DNA from: Tsuneonella amylolytica | Lineage (GTDB): Bacteria > Pseudomonadota > Alphaproteobacteria > Sphingomonadales > Sphingomonadaceae | Length of the DNA stretch: 64,000 nucleotides | Direction: 5' to 3' | Assembly: GCF_003626915.1 (NCBI RefSeq) | Contig: NZ_CP032570.1 | Location: 186,001-250,000 of the forward strand | Shown here: piece by piece, positions 38,351 through 46,650 of the stretch | Numbering within the stretch: the stretch's first letter is position 1 | Layout of the letters: every line of letters starts with the position of its first letter | Notes under the pieces: generated by a model | Told to the model about the DNA's origin: nothing | What the model saw: the letters and a program-made list of their open reading frames with translations, nothing else | Database searches by the model: none | Position numbers and translations under genes: made by a program

Positions 38351-38598
38351 CCGACATCTACACTGTCGTCGGGTTCGCCGGCATGGCCTGTATCATCGCG
38401 GCATACGCGTACCTGACGTGGAGCCCGAAGCCGAACCCGTTCGTCCTCCACGGCACCAACCTTGCCGGCGCGGCGCTGCTCACCGTGTCGCTGCTGGTGC
38501 ACACGAACCTCCCAAGTCTGGTGCTGGAAGGGTTCTGGGCGGCCATCGCGATCTACGGACTGGTGAAGGCCGTTCGGCAAAGGAAAGACACCGCATGA
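38347..38598 (+). CDS. Small membrane protein (CBU_0592-like)
   Basis: 83 residues with three predicted transmembrane helices (VVGFAGMACIIAAYAYL, TNLAGAALLTVSLLV, GFWAAIAIYGLVKAV) and the charged end RQRKDTA. Similar short proteins are annotated CBU_0592-like and have no known function. ATGA overlaps on both sides, with aroA and cmk, so all three are probably translated as one coupled unit. Confidence 0.8.
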   Translation: MTDIYTVVGFAGMACIIAAYAYLTWSPKPNPFVLHGTNLAGAALLTVSLLVHTNLPSLVLEGFWAAIAIYGLVKAVRQRKDTA

Positions 38599-39218
38599 TC
38601 ATCGCCGTCGACGGCCCCACGGCGTCGGGCAAGGGTACTCTTGCCCGCAAGCTCGCCGAGCATTACGGATTGCCCTACCTCGACACCGGACTGCTCTATC
38701 GCGCGGTGGGACGGCAGGTCTTCCTCGACGGGGGTGACCCCGACGACGGCGGCGACGCGCTGGCCGCAACGACGTTTCCCGATGCCATGCTGAGCGACGA
38801 AACCCTCCGCAGCGAGGAGACCGGCGGGCTCGCGAGCCGTGTCTCGGTCCATCCTCCGGTCCGGCAGGCGCTGTTCGAACGGCAACGTCAATTCGCCGAT
38901 CAGCCCGGCGGGGCAATCCTCGACGGACGGGACATCGGCACGATCATCGCGCCCGATGCCGACGTGAAGCTGTTCGTCACCGCCAGCGTCGATGCACGCG
39001 CGGAGCGGCGCTGGAAGGAGATGCGGGAGCGCGGCCTCGAAGCCGACCTCGCGGCGATCGCCGACGAGATCCGCAAGCGCGACGAGCGGGATGCCAATCG
39101 TGCCGACGCTCCCTTGCGCGTCGCCGAGGGCGCCTTCGTCATCGACACTACTGCCATGACCCGCGAACAGGCGCTCGCCGCGGCAATCGAAGCGATCGAG
39201 ACGGCACGCAAGGCCTGA
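38595..39218 (+). CDS. cmk: Cytidylate kinase
   Basis: Phosphorylates CMP and dCMP. 207 residues. Seen: P-loop DGPTASGKGTLARKLA, YLDTGLLYRAVGR, ILDGRDIGTIIAPDADVKLFV and RDERDANRADAPLR (lid and substrate arginines). Adjacent to rpsA, a conserved order in many bacteria. The start overlaps the upstream small membrane gene. Confidence 0.97.
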   Translation: MIIAVDGPTASGKGTLARKLAEHYGLPYLDTGLLYRAVGRQVFLDGGDPDDGGDALAATTFPDAMLSDETLRSEETGGLASRVSVHPPVRQALFERQRQFADQPGGAILDGRDIGTIIAPDADVKLFVTASVDARAERRWKEMRERGLEADLAAIADEIRKRDERDANRADAPLRVAEGAFVIDTTAMTREQALAAAIEAIETARKA

Positions 39219-39631
39219 CGCTGGAGAGCATTTTTCTACTCGGGCCCAGCACTCCATTAACAGGGCGATGGTTCCGACCCCCCAACCCGACATTCGACTC
39301 CGTGCGGGCCGCGACCGCGTTACCTGCACGAGCAAAAGGTGACAAAGGTTACGGCCCGAAAGGGTCTTTTCGGCCTAGGCGCCATTGCGAGCAGGGAGTT
39401 AACGAAACTCACCCCGTTCCGCTATGACAGGGCGTCGGCTTTTCCTTGCCATTTGCGCCACGCTGGCCTAGGCGCGCGCCCGTCCCGGACAGCTTTGGCT
39501 CGAATGGACCCGCGTGGCGGCATCCGGCCCCGCGCGGCATCGGCCCTCTTGGCCCGTTAAGGCAATCCCGCCGACGCGGAGAAAGACCCGGGTAGAACCC
39601 GAGGCCGGTAGCAAACACGAAGGAACCGCAT
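39219..39631 (+). other. Intergenic region between cmk and rpsA (rpsA leader)
   Basis: 413 nt without a convincing gene. Seen: AAGGA 8 nt before the rpsA ATG; a bulged hairpin GGCCCGAAA/TTTCGGCC at 39353-39375; and two CCTAGGC sites (39374 and 39470 area) that could be promoter -10-like or simply GC-rich chance. The rpsA promoter and any S1 autoregulatory leader should lie here. I cannot assign them firmly. Confidence 0.5.
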
Positions 39632-41347
39632 ATGGCTTCTGCAGCCACCCCCACTCGCGCCGATTTCGAGGCGCTCCTCAACGAACAGCTCGGCGGCGCC
39701 GGCGACGAAGGCTTCGAAGGCCGCGTCGTCAAGGGCACCGTCACCGCCATCGAAAACGGCATGGCGATCGTCGATGTCGGCCTGAAGAGCGAAGGCCGCA
39801 TCGCCCTCAAGGAATTCGAGCGCGGCGAAGAAGATGGCTCGCATGGCCTCGAGGTCGGCAGCGAAGTCGAAGTCTACGTCGACCGCGTCGAGAACGCCGA
39901 CGGCGAAGCGATGCTCAGCCGTGACCGCGCCCGCCGCGAAGCCGCATGGGACAAGCTGGAAAGCGAATTCGGCGAAGGCAAGCGCGTCGACGGCCGCATC
40001 TTCGGCCGCGTCAAGGGCGGCTTCACCGTCGATCTCGACGGCGCCGTGGCCTTCCTGCCCGGTAGCCAGGTCGACATCCGCCCCGTGCGCGACGTCACTC
40101 CGCTGATGGACATGCCGCAGCCGTTCCAGATCCTGAAGATGGACCGCCGCCGCGGCAACATCGTCGTCTCGCGCCGCGCCGTGCTTGAGGAAACCCGCGC
40201 CGAACAGCGCAGCGAGCTGATCGACAAGCTGGCCGAAGGCCAGGTCATCGACGGCGTGGTCAAGAACATCACCGACTACGGTGCGTTCGTCGACCTCGGC
40301 GGCATCGACGGCCTGCTCCACGTCACCGACATGAGCTACAAGCGGGTCAACCACCCCAGCGAGGTGATCAACATCGGCGATACCGTCACCGTGCAGATCG
40401 TCCGCATCAACCCCGAGACCCAGCGCATCAGCCTCGGCATGAAGCAGCTCGAGAGCGATCCGTGGGATGGCGTCGGCGCGAAGTATCCGGTCGGCATGAA
40501 GATGACCGGTACGGTTACGAACATCACCGAATACGGTGCGTTCGTCGAGATCGAGCCGGGCATCGAGGGCCTCGTCCACGTCTCGGAAATGAGCTGGACC
40601 AAGAAGAACGTCCACCCGGGCAAGATCGTCAGCACCTCGCAGGAAGTCGAGGTCATGGTGCTCGAGGTCGACAGCGAGAAGCGCCGCATTTCGCTCGGCC
40701 TCAAGCAGGCCCAGCGCAATCCGTGGGAAGAGTTCGCCGAAGCGCACCCCGTGGGTTCGAAGGTCACTGGCGAAGTCAAGAACGCGACCGAGTTCGGCCT
40801 GTTTATTGGCCTGCCTGGCGACGTCGACGGCATGGTCCACATGTCGGACATCGCCTGGGGCATCTCGGGCGAGGACGCGCTGGCGCTGCACCGCAAGGGT
40901 GAAGAGGTCGAGGCCATCGTGCTCGACGTCGACACCGACAAGGAGCGCATCAGCCTCGGCATGAAGCAGCTCGAAAAGGGTGCTCCGAGCGAAGCCGGTG
41001 CCGCTTCGGCGGGCGGTCTGAAGCGCAACGACGTGGTCACCGTGACCGTGCTCGAAGTGCGCGACGGCGGCCTGGAAGTGCAGGTCGGCGACGACGGCGC
41101 GACCGGCTTCATCAAGCGCAGCGATCTCGGCCGCGACCGCGACGAACAGCGCCCCGACCGCTTCCAGGTCGGCAGCAAGCTCGACGCGATGGTCACCGGC
41201 TTCGATCGTTCGAAGAAGCCCAACTTCTCGATCAAGGCGCGCCAGATCGCCGAAGAGAAGGAAGCGGTGGCCCAGTTCGGTTCGTCCGATTCGGGTGCCT
41301 CGCTCGGCGACATCCTCGGCGAAGCGCTGAAGAAGCAGGGCGAGTAA
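39632..41347 (+). CDS. rpsA: 30S ribosomal protein S1
   Basis: Binds mRNA leaders and assists initiation. 571 residues, with six S1/OB-fold repeats in tandem. Seen: GRVVKGTVTAIENGMAIVDV (repeat 1), VDGRIFGRVKGGFTVDLDG (repeat 2), IDGVVKNITDYGAFVDLGG (repeat 3), MTGTVTNITEYGAFVEIEPG (repeat 4), VTGEVKNATEFGLFIGLPG (repeat 5), and a divergent last repeat (VVTVTVLEVRDGGLEVQVG). Three hairpins and a terminator follow. Confidence 0.98.
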   Translation: MASAATPTRADFEALLNEQLGGAGDEGFEGRVVKGTVTAIENGMAIVDVGLKSEGRIALKEFERGEEDGSHGLEVGSEVEVYVDRVENADGEAMLSRDRARREAAWDKLESEFGEGKRVDGRIFGRVKGGFTVDLDGAVAFLPGSQVDIRPVRDVTPLMDMPQPFQILKMDRRRGNIVVSRRAVLEETRAEQRSELIDKLAEGQVIDGVVKNITDYGAFVDLGGIDGLLHVTDMSYKRVNHPSEVINIGDTVTVQIVRINPETQRISLGMKQLESDPWDGVGAKYPVGMKMTGTVTNITEYGAFVEIEPGIEGLVHVSEMSWTKKNVHPGKIVSTSQEVEVMVLEVDSEKRRISLGLKQAQRNPWEEFAEAHPVGSKVTGEVKNATEFGLFIGLPGDVDGMVHMSDIAWGISGEDALALHRKGEEVEAIVLDVDTDKERISLGMKQLEKGAPSEAGAASAGGLKRNDVVTVTVLEVRDGGLEVQVGDDGATGFIKRSDLGRDRDEQRPDRFQVGSKLDAMVTGFDRSKKPNFSIKARQIAEEKEAVAQFGSSDSGASLGDILGEALKKQGE

Positions 41348-41351
41348 GCGA

Positions 41352-41456
41352 GTCCGCAAGGCAACTTGCGGACAACAGCGGCGAGACCGGCCGGCGGGCG
41401 AAGTCCGTTCGCTAGCGCCGCTGCCAGCGGCCACCTCACGGGATTTACTCCCGTGA
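41352..41456 (+). other. Tandem stem-loops downstream of rpsA
   Basis: Directly after the rpsA stop: a 9-bp perfect stem with GCAA tetraloop (GTCCGCAAG 41352-41360, CTTGCGGAC 41365-41373); a composite stem AGCGGCG (41377-41383) with CGCCGCT (41416-41422); and an 8-bp perfect stem TCACGGGA (41436-41443) with TCCCGTGA (41449-41456). They precede the terminator and could protect the rpsA 3' end from exonucleases. Confidence 0.75.
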
Positions 41457-41478
41457 CGGCCTCGCCCGCCGAAGTGAC

Positions 41479-41519
41479 AGGCCCGCCCTCCCCCACGGGA
41501 TGGCGGGCCTTTCCTTTTC
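41479..41519 (+). terminator. Rho-independent terminator of rpsA
   Basis: 9-bp stem AGGCCCGCC (41479-41487) with GGCGGGCCT (41502-41510), then TTCCTTTT. The U-rich tail is on the plus strand and fits rpsA. gloB begins about 25 nt after. Confidence 0.85.
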
Positions 41520-41543
41520 GTGCGGCGGGTCTAGTCTGCCGGG

Positions 41544-42311
41544 ATGCCGCTCGACATTCACCAGTTCCCCTGCCTGTCCGACAACTACGGCTTCCTCGTC
41601 CACGACCCGGACAGCGAGGAGACCGTGTGCATCGATACCCCCGATGCCGACGCTTATCTCAAGGCCGCGGCCGAGCGGGGCTGGCAGATTACGCAGATCT
41701 GGAACACCCACTGGCATCCCGACCACGCCGGCGGGAACGAGGCGATCAAGGCCGCCACGGGCTGCACGATCGTGGCCCCTGCCGAAGTGACGCGGATTTC
41801 GCCGATCGACCGCGTGGTCGGGCACGGCGACACCGTCCGGATCGGCGATCACGAGGCAACCGTCATCGACGTGGGCGGCCACACGAACGGCCATGTCGCC
41901 TATCACCTGCCCGCTGACGAGGTGGCTTTCGTCGGGGACAGCGTGTTCGCGCTCGGCTGCGGCCGCATGTTCGAAGGCGAAGCCGAGCAGTTCTGGACCA
42001 GCCTCCAGCGCATCAAGGGGCTGCCGCCCGCAACGATGCTCTACTGCGCGCACGAATACACCCAGGCGAACGCCGCGTTCGCCTTGCACGCCGATCCCGA
42101 CAACCTCGACCTCCAGCTCTACGCGGAAGAGATCGAGGGGCGCCGCGCACGGCGCGAACCCACGGTGCCGACCAAGCTGGAACGCGAACTCCTGACCAAC
42201 CCGTTCCTCCGGGCCGAGCGCGAGGACCTTCGCAATCGCTGGGGCGGACGCGAACCGCACGAGACGTTCGCCCGGCTGCGCGCCGCGAAGGACGACTTCA
42301 AGGCCGCATGA
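41544..42311 (+). CDS. gloB: Hydroxyacylglutathione hydrolase (glyoxalase II)
   Basis: Second step of methylglyoxal detoxification: S-lactoylglutathione to lactate. 255 residues. Seen: zinc site THWHPDHAGG (THxHxDH), GGHTNGHVAYHLP, FVGDSVFALGCGRMFEG, YCAHEYTQANAAFAL, and a C-terminal glutathione-binding helix domain. A CTAG at 41531-41534 lies 9 nt before the ATG and could be part of a leaderless-type promoter. Overlaps the next gene by 4 nt. Confidence 0.95.
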   Translation: MPLDIHQFPCLSDNYGFLVHDPDSEETVCIDTPDADAYLKAAAERGWQITQIWNTHWHPDHAGGNEAIKAATGCTIVAPAEVTRISPIDRVVGHGDTVRIGDHEATVIDVGGHTNGHVAYHLPADEVAFVGDSVFALGCGRMFEGEAEQFWTSLQRIKGLPPATMLYCAHEYTQANAAFALHADPDNLDLQLYAEEIEGRRARREPTVPTKLERELLTNPFLRAEREDLRNRWGGREPHETFARLRAAKDDFKAA

Positions 42312-43282
42312 AAGCGATTCGCGTCGAGCGATTGTCGGACGACCTGTCGGGGGTCGCGCTGGCCGACATTCCCGAACCGACACGCGCCAGCGGCCAGGTG
42401 CTGGTGCGGGTCCGCGCAGCCTCGCTCAACTACCCCGACCTGCTGATGACGCGCGGGGCCTACCAGTTCAAACCCGAACCGCCGTTCACCAGCGGTCTCG
42501 AGTTCGCGGGCGAGGTGATCGAAGCGGACGAAAGCGCTTCCTTCGCGGTGGGCGACCGCGTGATGGGCGGCACGAAGACCGGCGGTTTTGCCGAAGTTGC
42601 CGCCGTCCCGGCCGCGTCGCTGCGCCCGGTGCCCGATGGATTGGACTACCCCGCGGCCGCATCGCTGGGCGCGGCTTATACGACCGCGTGGACCGGCCTC
42701 GTCGAACTCGGCGGTTTGCGGGAGGGGCAGACCGTTCTGGTGCACGGCGCCAGCGGCGGTGTCGGACTCGCCGCTTGCGACCTCGCACGCGCGCTAGGAG
42801 CGCGTGTCATCGCCGCAACGCACAACCCCTCGAAGATCGACCGCATCGCCAAGGCGGTCTCGCCCGAGGCAGTCATTCTCAACGGGGGACGGTTCCGCGA
42901 GGAGGTGGCCGGGATGACAGACGGCAGGCTCTGCGATCTGGTGTTCGACCCGGTGGGCGGCGACGTGTTCGACGAAAGCACGCGCTGCGTCGCGTTCGGC
43001 GGCAAGCTCCTCGTCGTCGGGTTCGTCGCCGGACGCATTCCCGAGGTCGCGGTCAACATCCCCCTCATCAAGGGCTTCTCGATCGTCGGCGTCCGCGCCG
43101 GCGAGTACGCCCGCCGCTTCCCCGAACGGGGGACGCATATAAACCGCCAGGTAGCGGACAGGGCGGCGTCCGGCGCTATTGCTCCGGTGCTCGATCGCAT
43201 CCTCCCGCTGGAGCGCTGGCGGGAAGGATTCGCCGCGATGGCGGCGGGCGAACTGGTCGGAAAGGTCGTGTTGGCGCCCTGA
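42308..43282 (+). CDS. NADPH:quinone oxidoreductase-like zinc-free MDR protein
   Basis: 324 residues, medium-chain dehydrogenase/reductase of the quinone reductase branch (no structural zinc cysteines seen). Seen: VRAASLNYPDLLMTRGAY, PFTSGLEFAGEV, GDRVMGGTKTGGFAE, and the Rossmann VHGASGGVGLAACDLA. ATGA overlap with gloB suggests a joint role in aldehyde or quinone detoxification, but the substrate is not known. Confidence 0.88.
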   Translation: MKAIRVERLSDDLSGVALADIPEPTRASGQVLVRVRAASLNYPDLLMTRGAYQFKPEPPFTSGLEFAGEVIEADESASFAVGDRVMGGTKTGGFAEVAAVPAASLRPVPDGLDYPAAASLGAAYTTAWTGLVELGGLREGQTVLVHGASGGVGLAACDLARALGARVIAATHNPSKIDRIAKAVSPEAVILNGGRFREEVAGMTDGRLCDLVFDPVGGDVFDESTRCVAFGGKLLVVGFVAGRIPEVAVNIPLIKGFSIVGVRAGEYARRFPERGTHINRQVADRAASGAIAPVLDRILPLERWREGFAAMAAGELVGKVVLAP

Positions 43283-43285
43283 ACG

Positions 43286-43894
43286 CTAGCCGGGGTACGG
43301 CGAATCCTTCAGCAACTTCGCAAGATGCGCTGCGTTGCCGACGACCATCTTGGCTGTCTCCGTCACCTTCTTCGGAGTATGCTCCAGATCCTTGAAGTCG
43401 GTGGAGCCCATGGCCTCGCCCACCCAGTAACAGGCCGCGACCGCGGGAATCGTCCAGCCCGTGTCGTTGAGGCTCTGGAACAGCTGCGAGCTTGCCCAGT
43501 GGGCACCGTCCTCGTTGCCGACGATGGCCGCGACCGCCACTTTCGAATAGCTCGGCATTCGCCCTTCGTCGTCGGTTTCGGAAAGGAAGGCGTCCATACG
43601 CTCGAGCACCCGCTTGGCGATCGAGCCGATCTGGCCCATCCATATCGGACCGCCGAAGACGAGAATGTCGTGGGCAAGGATCTTTGCGCGCAACGCGGGC
43701 CAGTCGTCGCCCTCGCCCTCGTCGGATGTGACGCCGGGCAGCACGTTGTAATCGGCGATACGCAGCCGCTCGCCGATCTCCACGTCGGTTTCTCGAAAAT
43801 GCTCGCCGAGAAGGTCGAGCATCGCATCGGTCGAGCTCGGTTTCCCGTCGCTCTTCTTGAGGCTGCAGTTGATCTCGATGGCGGTCACGGTCAC
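43286..43894 (-). CDS. Flavodoxin-like NAD(P)H-dependent FMN reductase
   Basis: 202-residue flavodoxin-fold protein. Seen: IEINCSLKKSDGKPSST (phosphate-binding loop), AHDILVFGGPIWMGQIGS (FMN contact) and AIVGNEDGAHWASSQLFQ. Role unknown; relatives reduce quinones or FMN. The start GTG is at 43894. Its GGAG Shine-Dalgarno, 7 nt upstream, lies inside the 3' arm of a perfect 12-bp hairpin, so translation is probably conditional. It sits directly after the ATP synthase F0 genes, 63 nt from atpF. Confidence 0.85.
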   Translation of the reverse strand: MTVTAIEINCSLKKSDGKPSSTDAMLDLLGEHFRETDVEIGERLRIADYNVLPGVTSDEGEGDDWPALRAKILAHDILVFGGPIWMGQIGSIAKRVLERMDAFLSETDDEGRMPSYSKVAVAAIVGNEDGAHWASSQLFQSLNDTGWTIPAVAACYWVGEAMGSTDFKDLEHTPKKVTETAKMVVGNAAHLAKLLKDSPYPG

Positions 43895-43895
43895 G

Positions 43896-43927
43896 GCGCT
43901 TCTCCGGTTGCTATGCCGGAGAAGCGC
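43896..43927 (-). promoter_or_regulatory. SD-sequestering hairpin before the flavodoxin gene
   Basis: On the minus strand GCGCTTCTCCGG (43927-43916) pairs perfectly over 12 bp with CCGGAGAAGCGC (43907-43896) around an 8-nt loop. The 3' arm contains GGAG, the only plausible Shine-Dalgarno of the flavodoxin gene, whose GTG begins 1 nt after the hairpin. It also lies 30 nt past the atpF stop, so it may act as a terminator of the F0 operon as well. No U-run follows. Confidence 0.8.
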
Positions 43928-43957
43928 GCCGTGGGTGCCTATCGTTCCTGAAAGGGG

Positions 43958-44527
43958 TCAGATGCCCGCGATAATCTCGTCGGCAAGCTTGCGGTCGTCG
44001 GTCTCGCCGAAATCCTGCGAGATCAGCTTGCTTGCCGCCATCGTCGCCGCGGTAGCAGCCGTCCGGCGGACCGAATCGACGGCCTCGCGCTCCGCGGCGG
44101 CGATCTTGTCGGCGGCCATCCGCTCGCGGCGAGCGACCATTTCCTTGCTGTCGGTCTCCGCCTGCGCAACGATCCGCTCGGCTTCCGCGTGAGCGCCGGA
44201 GATCATCGTTTCGGCATCCTTTTCGGCACCGGCGATCTTGGCTTCGTATTCCGCACGAAGGGCTTCGGCTTCGGCACGAAGCGCCTTGGCATCGTCCAAC
44301 TGCTGCCGGATCGTCTCGATGCGACTGTCTATGCCCCGAAGTACGAGTGCCGGGACCTTCTTCCAAATGAAGATGAACAGCAGCACCAGCATCGCCACCG
44401 CGACGATCTGGAACGGGGCGAGCCCGAACAGTTCGGGCGAGGCGTGCGTCGGCGCCCCGCCGTGGCCGGTCTCCGCCACGATCTGCGCGTCGGAAGTCGC
44501 AATGATCTCGGGAAGTTCGTCAGCCAT
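43958..44527 (-). CDS. atpF: ATP synthase F0 subunit b
   Basis: Peripheral-stalk subunit, 189 residues. Seen: an N-terminal segment with PELFGLAPFQIVAVAMLV then LLFIFIWKKVPALV (single transmembrane helix, ~residues 35-60), followed by a long Ala/Glu/Lys coiled coil (ALRAEAEALRAEYEAKIAGA, EKDAETMISGAHAEAERI). Overlaps b' by 8 nt. Alphaproteobacteria carry both b and b'. Confidence 0.92.
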   Translation of the reverse strand: MADELPEIIATSDAQIVAETGHGGAPTHASPELFGLAPFQIVAVAMLVLLFIFIWKKVPALVLRGIDSRIETIRQQLDDAKALRAEAEALRAEYEAKIAGAEKDAETMISGAHAEAERIVAQAETDSKEMVARRERMAADKIAAAEREAVDSVRRTAATAATMAASKLISQDFGETDDRKLADEIIAGI

Positions 44528-45014
44528 GGCGCATTGCCTCCTTCACGGCCTGCTCCGCGCGGCTGCGATCGACAGGCATCTGGGCGAGCCGGGCGACGAT
44601 GTCCTGCGCCGCATCCGCGGCCACACCTTCGACGTCCGACATCGCGGCGTCGCGCGCCTCGACGATGCGGCCTTCCGCACTTGCGGCTTGCGCATCGATC
44701 GCTTTCTGGGCGGCAGCAAGGCGAGCCTCGCTCGCGGCGGCGGCCCTCGCCTTTGCTTCGGCGACGACAGCCTGGGCGGCGGCGCGGTTCTCGTTTTCGC
44801 GCACCCGCCAGGATTCCTCCTCGCGGTCCGCCTGGTCGCGTGCGGCCTGGGCCGCCGCGAGGTCGGACGAAATCTGCGCATCGCGCGCTTCCACGGTCGC
44901 CATGACGCGGGGCACCATGCCCCGGCCGACGACGAAGAAGGTGAAGCCGAAGAAGATCAGCAACCAGAAGATCTGGCTCGAATACGTATCGGCAAGCTGG
45001 GCTATCTGGGGCAT
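44520..45014 (-). CDS. atpF': ATP synthase F0 subunit b'
   Basis: Second stalk subunit, 164 residues. Seen: MPQIAQLADTYSSQIFWLLI with FFGFTFFVVGRGMVPRV as the transmembrane anchor, then a long Ala/Glu/Arg coiled coil to MPVDRSRAEQAVKEAM. The ATG at 45014 is chosen over a longer frame because b' proteins begin here. Lies 64 nt after atpE. Confidence 0.93.
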   Translation of the reverse strand: MPQIAQLADTYSSQIFWLLIFFGFTFFVVGRGMVPRVMATVEARDAQISSDLAAAQAARDQADREEESWRVRENENRAAAQAVVAEAKARAAAASEARLAAAQKAIDAQAASAEGRIVEARDAAMSDVEGVAADAAQDIVARLAQMPVDRSRAEQAVKEAMRHG

Positions 45015-45078
45015 CGCACGCTCGGTATTACAACGCCGGCTGCGCCCCATGGCGCAGCCGGCGATGCGGGTTTGGGTG

Positions 45079-45306
45079 TCAGGCGACGAAGATCAGGATC
45101 ATCGCGACGACGAACGCCAGCAGACCGAGGAGTTCGGCCGCGGCGAAGCCGATGAAGAGGCGGCCCTGCTGGCCGTCGGCGGCACCGGGGTTGCGCAGCG
45201 CGCTCTCGAGGAACGAGCCGAAGACGTTACCGACGCCGATTGCGGCCATGCCGGCGCCGATCGCGGCGAGACCGGCACCGATGAGCTTGGCGGCTTCCAT
45301 GTCCAT
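45079..45306 (-). CDS. atpE: ATP synthase F0 subunit c
   Basis: Proteolipid of the rotor ring, 75 residues, two helices. Seen: AGLAAIGAGMAAIGVGNVFG (helix 1 glycine motif), the polar loop ALRNPGAADGQQGR, and Glu58 in GFAAAELLGLLAF as the proton-binding carboxylate. AGGAG is 7 nt before the ATG. Confidence 0.98.
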   Translation of the reverse strand: MDMEAAKLIGAGLAAIGAGMAAIGVGNVFGSFLESALRNPGAADGQQGRLFIGFAAAELLGLLAFVVAMILIFVA

Positions 45307-45345
45307 GATAAAACTCCTTGAAAAACTGTCTGTTGTGAACGGGAC

Positions 45346-46131
45346 TTAGTGAAGGTTTTCCGCGTCGTTGATGTACAGCGACGTGAGAAGGGCGAAGACG
45401 TAGGCCTGGATGCCGGCGACGAGCAGTTCGAGCGCGCAGATGCCGATCATCAGGAGGAAGCTGGGAAGCCCGACGAGGAGACCGAACCCGACGCCGGCGT
45501 TCGTACCGTCGATCACGAAGCTCGAAAGCACTTCCAGCAGGACGTGCCCGGCCATCATCGCGACAAACAACCGCAGGCCGAGGCTGAACGGCCGCACCAT
45601 GAACGAGATGAACTCGATCGGCGCGATGATCGGGATCATCGGCAGCGGCGTGCCGTGGGGCACGAACAGGCTGAAGAAATGCAGACCGTGCCGCCAGAAG
45701 CCGACGACGAGGACGATGGCGAACGACAGGACCGCCAGCAGGCCGGTCACGGTGAAGTGGCTGGTGAAAGTAAACGGGTGAAGGCCCACAACGCCCAGCG
45801 GCAGGAGGCCGAGCAGGTTGGCGAAAAGGATGAACATGAAGAGACTGAAGACGTAAGGCACGTACTTGCGCCCCGCCTTGCCGATGTTCGCCTCCAGCAT
45901 GCCGTCGATGAAGCCGGTGAAGTATTCCACCGTCATCTGCCAGCGACCGGGCACCAGTTCGCGCCGCAATCCGCCGGCGACGAACAGCGTCAGCACCACG
46001 ACGGTGATGAGCATCCACAGGGCGGAATTGGTGAAGGAGACATTGTAACCCGCGATCGACCAGTCCGCCGTGCCGGCGAGCGGCTCGATCGTGAACTGGT
46101 GCATCGGGTCGACCTTGGCTTCGGTTGCCAC
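45346..46131 (-). CDS. atpB: ATP synthase F0 subunit a
   Basis: Stator channel subunit, 261 residues, at least five transmembrane helices. Seen: PLAGTADWSIAGYNVSFTNS, GKAGRKYVPYVFSLFMFILF, GLLPLGVVGLHPFTFTSHF, and SLGLRLFVAMMAGHVLLEV with the essential Arg. Start is GTG at 46131. Lies 39 nt before atpE. Confidence 0.97.
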   Translation of the reverse strand: MATEAKVDPMHQFTIEPLAGTADWSIAGYNVSFTNSALWMLITVVVLTLFVAGGLRRELVPGRWQMTVEYFTGFIDGMLEANIGKAGRKYVPYVFSLFMFILFANLLGLLPLGVVGLHPFTFTSHFTVTGLLAVLSFAIVLVVGFWRHGLHFFSLFVPHGTPLPMIPIIAPIEFISFMVRPFSLGLRLFVAMMAGHVLLEVLSSFVIDGTNAGVGFGLLVGLPSFLLMIGICALELLVAGIQAYVFALLTSLYINDAENLH

Positions 46132-46185
46132 TGTACTGAAGTCCCTGATCCTTGGGCGCGTAGGCCGAGCGTTTCGCGCTTTGCG

Positions 46186-46506
46186 CTATTCGTCGGGGCG
46201 CTGCTTTGCAGAACGTAAGATGTTTCTGAAGGCGACGACGATCCCGAGAGCGAGACCCACCAACAGACCCCAGGGCAAGGTACCGGCCAGCCAGTCGAAC
46301 AACCAGCCGAGCACCAGGCCGCCGAGAACCCCGCCGAGCAAGTCCGCCAACGCGCGGTTTCCGCTGCGATAATTCGCATCGGCACCCTGCATGTGCGGCT
46401 CGGTGCGCTTCTCTTCCCGCTCGCGTGCGGCCTTCAGCCGCGCCTCGAGCGCGTCGATCCGCGCATCTTCCCCGATGGGCTCCCGTGCAGGCGTCTCGTC
46501 GCTCAT
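46186..46506 (-). CDS. AtpZ/AtpI family protein
   Basis: 106-residue membrane protein at the head of the F0 cluster; AtpI relatives assist c-ring assembly. Seen: an acidic/basic N-terminal coiled stretch (RIDALEARLKAAREREEK), then two helices ADLLGGVLGGLVLGWLFDW and GLLVGLALGIVVAFRNI. ATG at 46506 has the usual RBS-like purines upstream (AGGAGATTG). Lies 54 nt before atpB. Confidence 0.88.
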   Translation of the reverse strand: MSDETPAREPIGEDARIDALEARLKAAREREEKRTEPHMQGADANYRSGNRALADLLGGVLGGLVLGWLFDWLAGTLPWGLLVGLALGIVVAFRNILRSAKQRPDE

Positions 46507-46595
46507 ACCAATCTCCTGTTTCGGGCATCTTCCGCGAGGAAGGGCCGCAGTGAAGGAAACGCGCGGCATGCGCGAGAGGTGCCCGCCCAAGGCGC

Positions 46596-46616
46596 CGCCC
46601 CCTTACGGAGGGGGCG
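46596..46616 (-). other. Stem-loop between ydbL and the F0 cluster
   Basis: 8-bp perfect stem CGCCCCCT (46596-46603) and AGGGGGCG (46609-46616) with a 5-nt loop. It sits 35 nt downstream of the ydbL stop on the minus strand, with no U-run on that strand. It may mark the end of the ydbH-ynbE-ydbL transcript before the F0 cluster. Confidence 0.55.
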
Positions 46617-46650
46617 TTGCCGAGTCAACGCATGAGGCGGGGTTTTGCGT

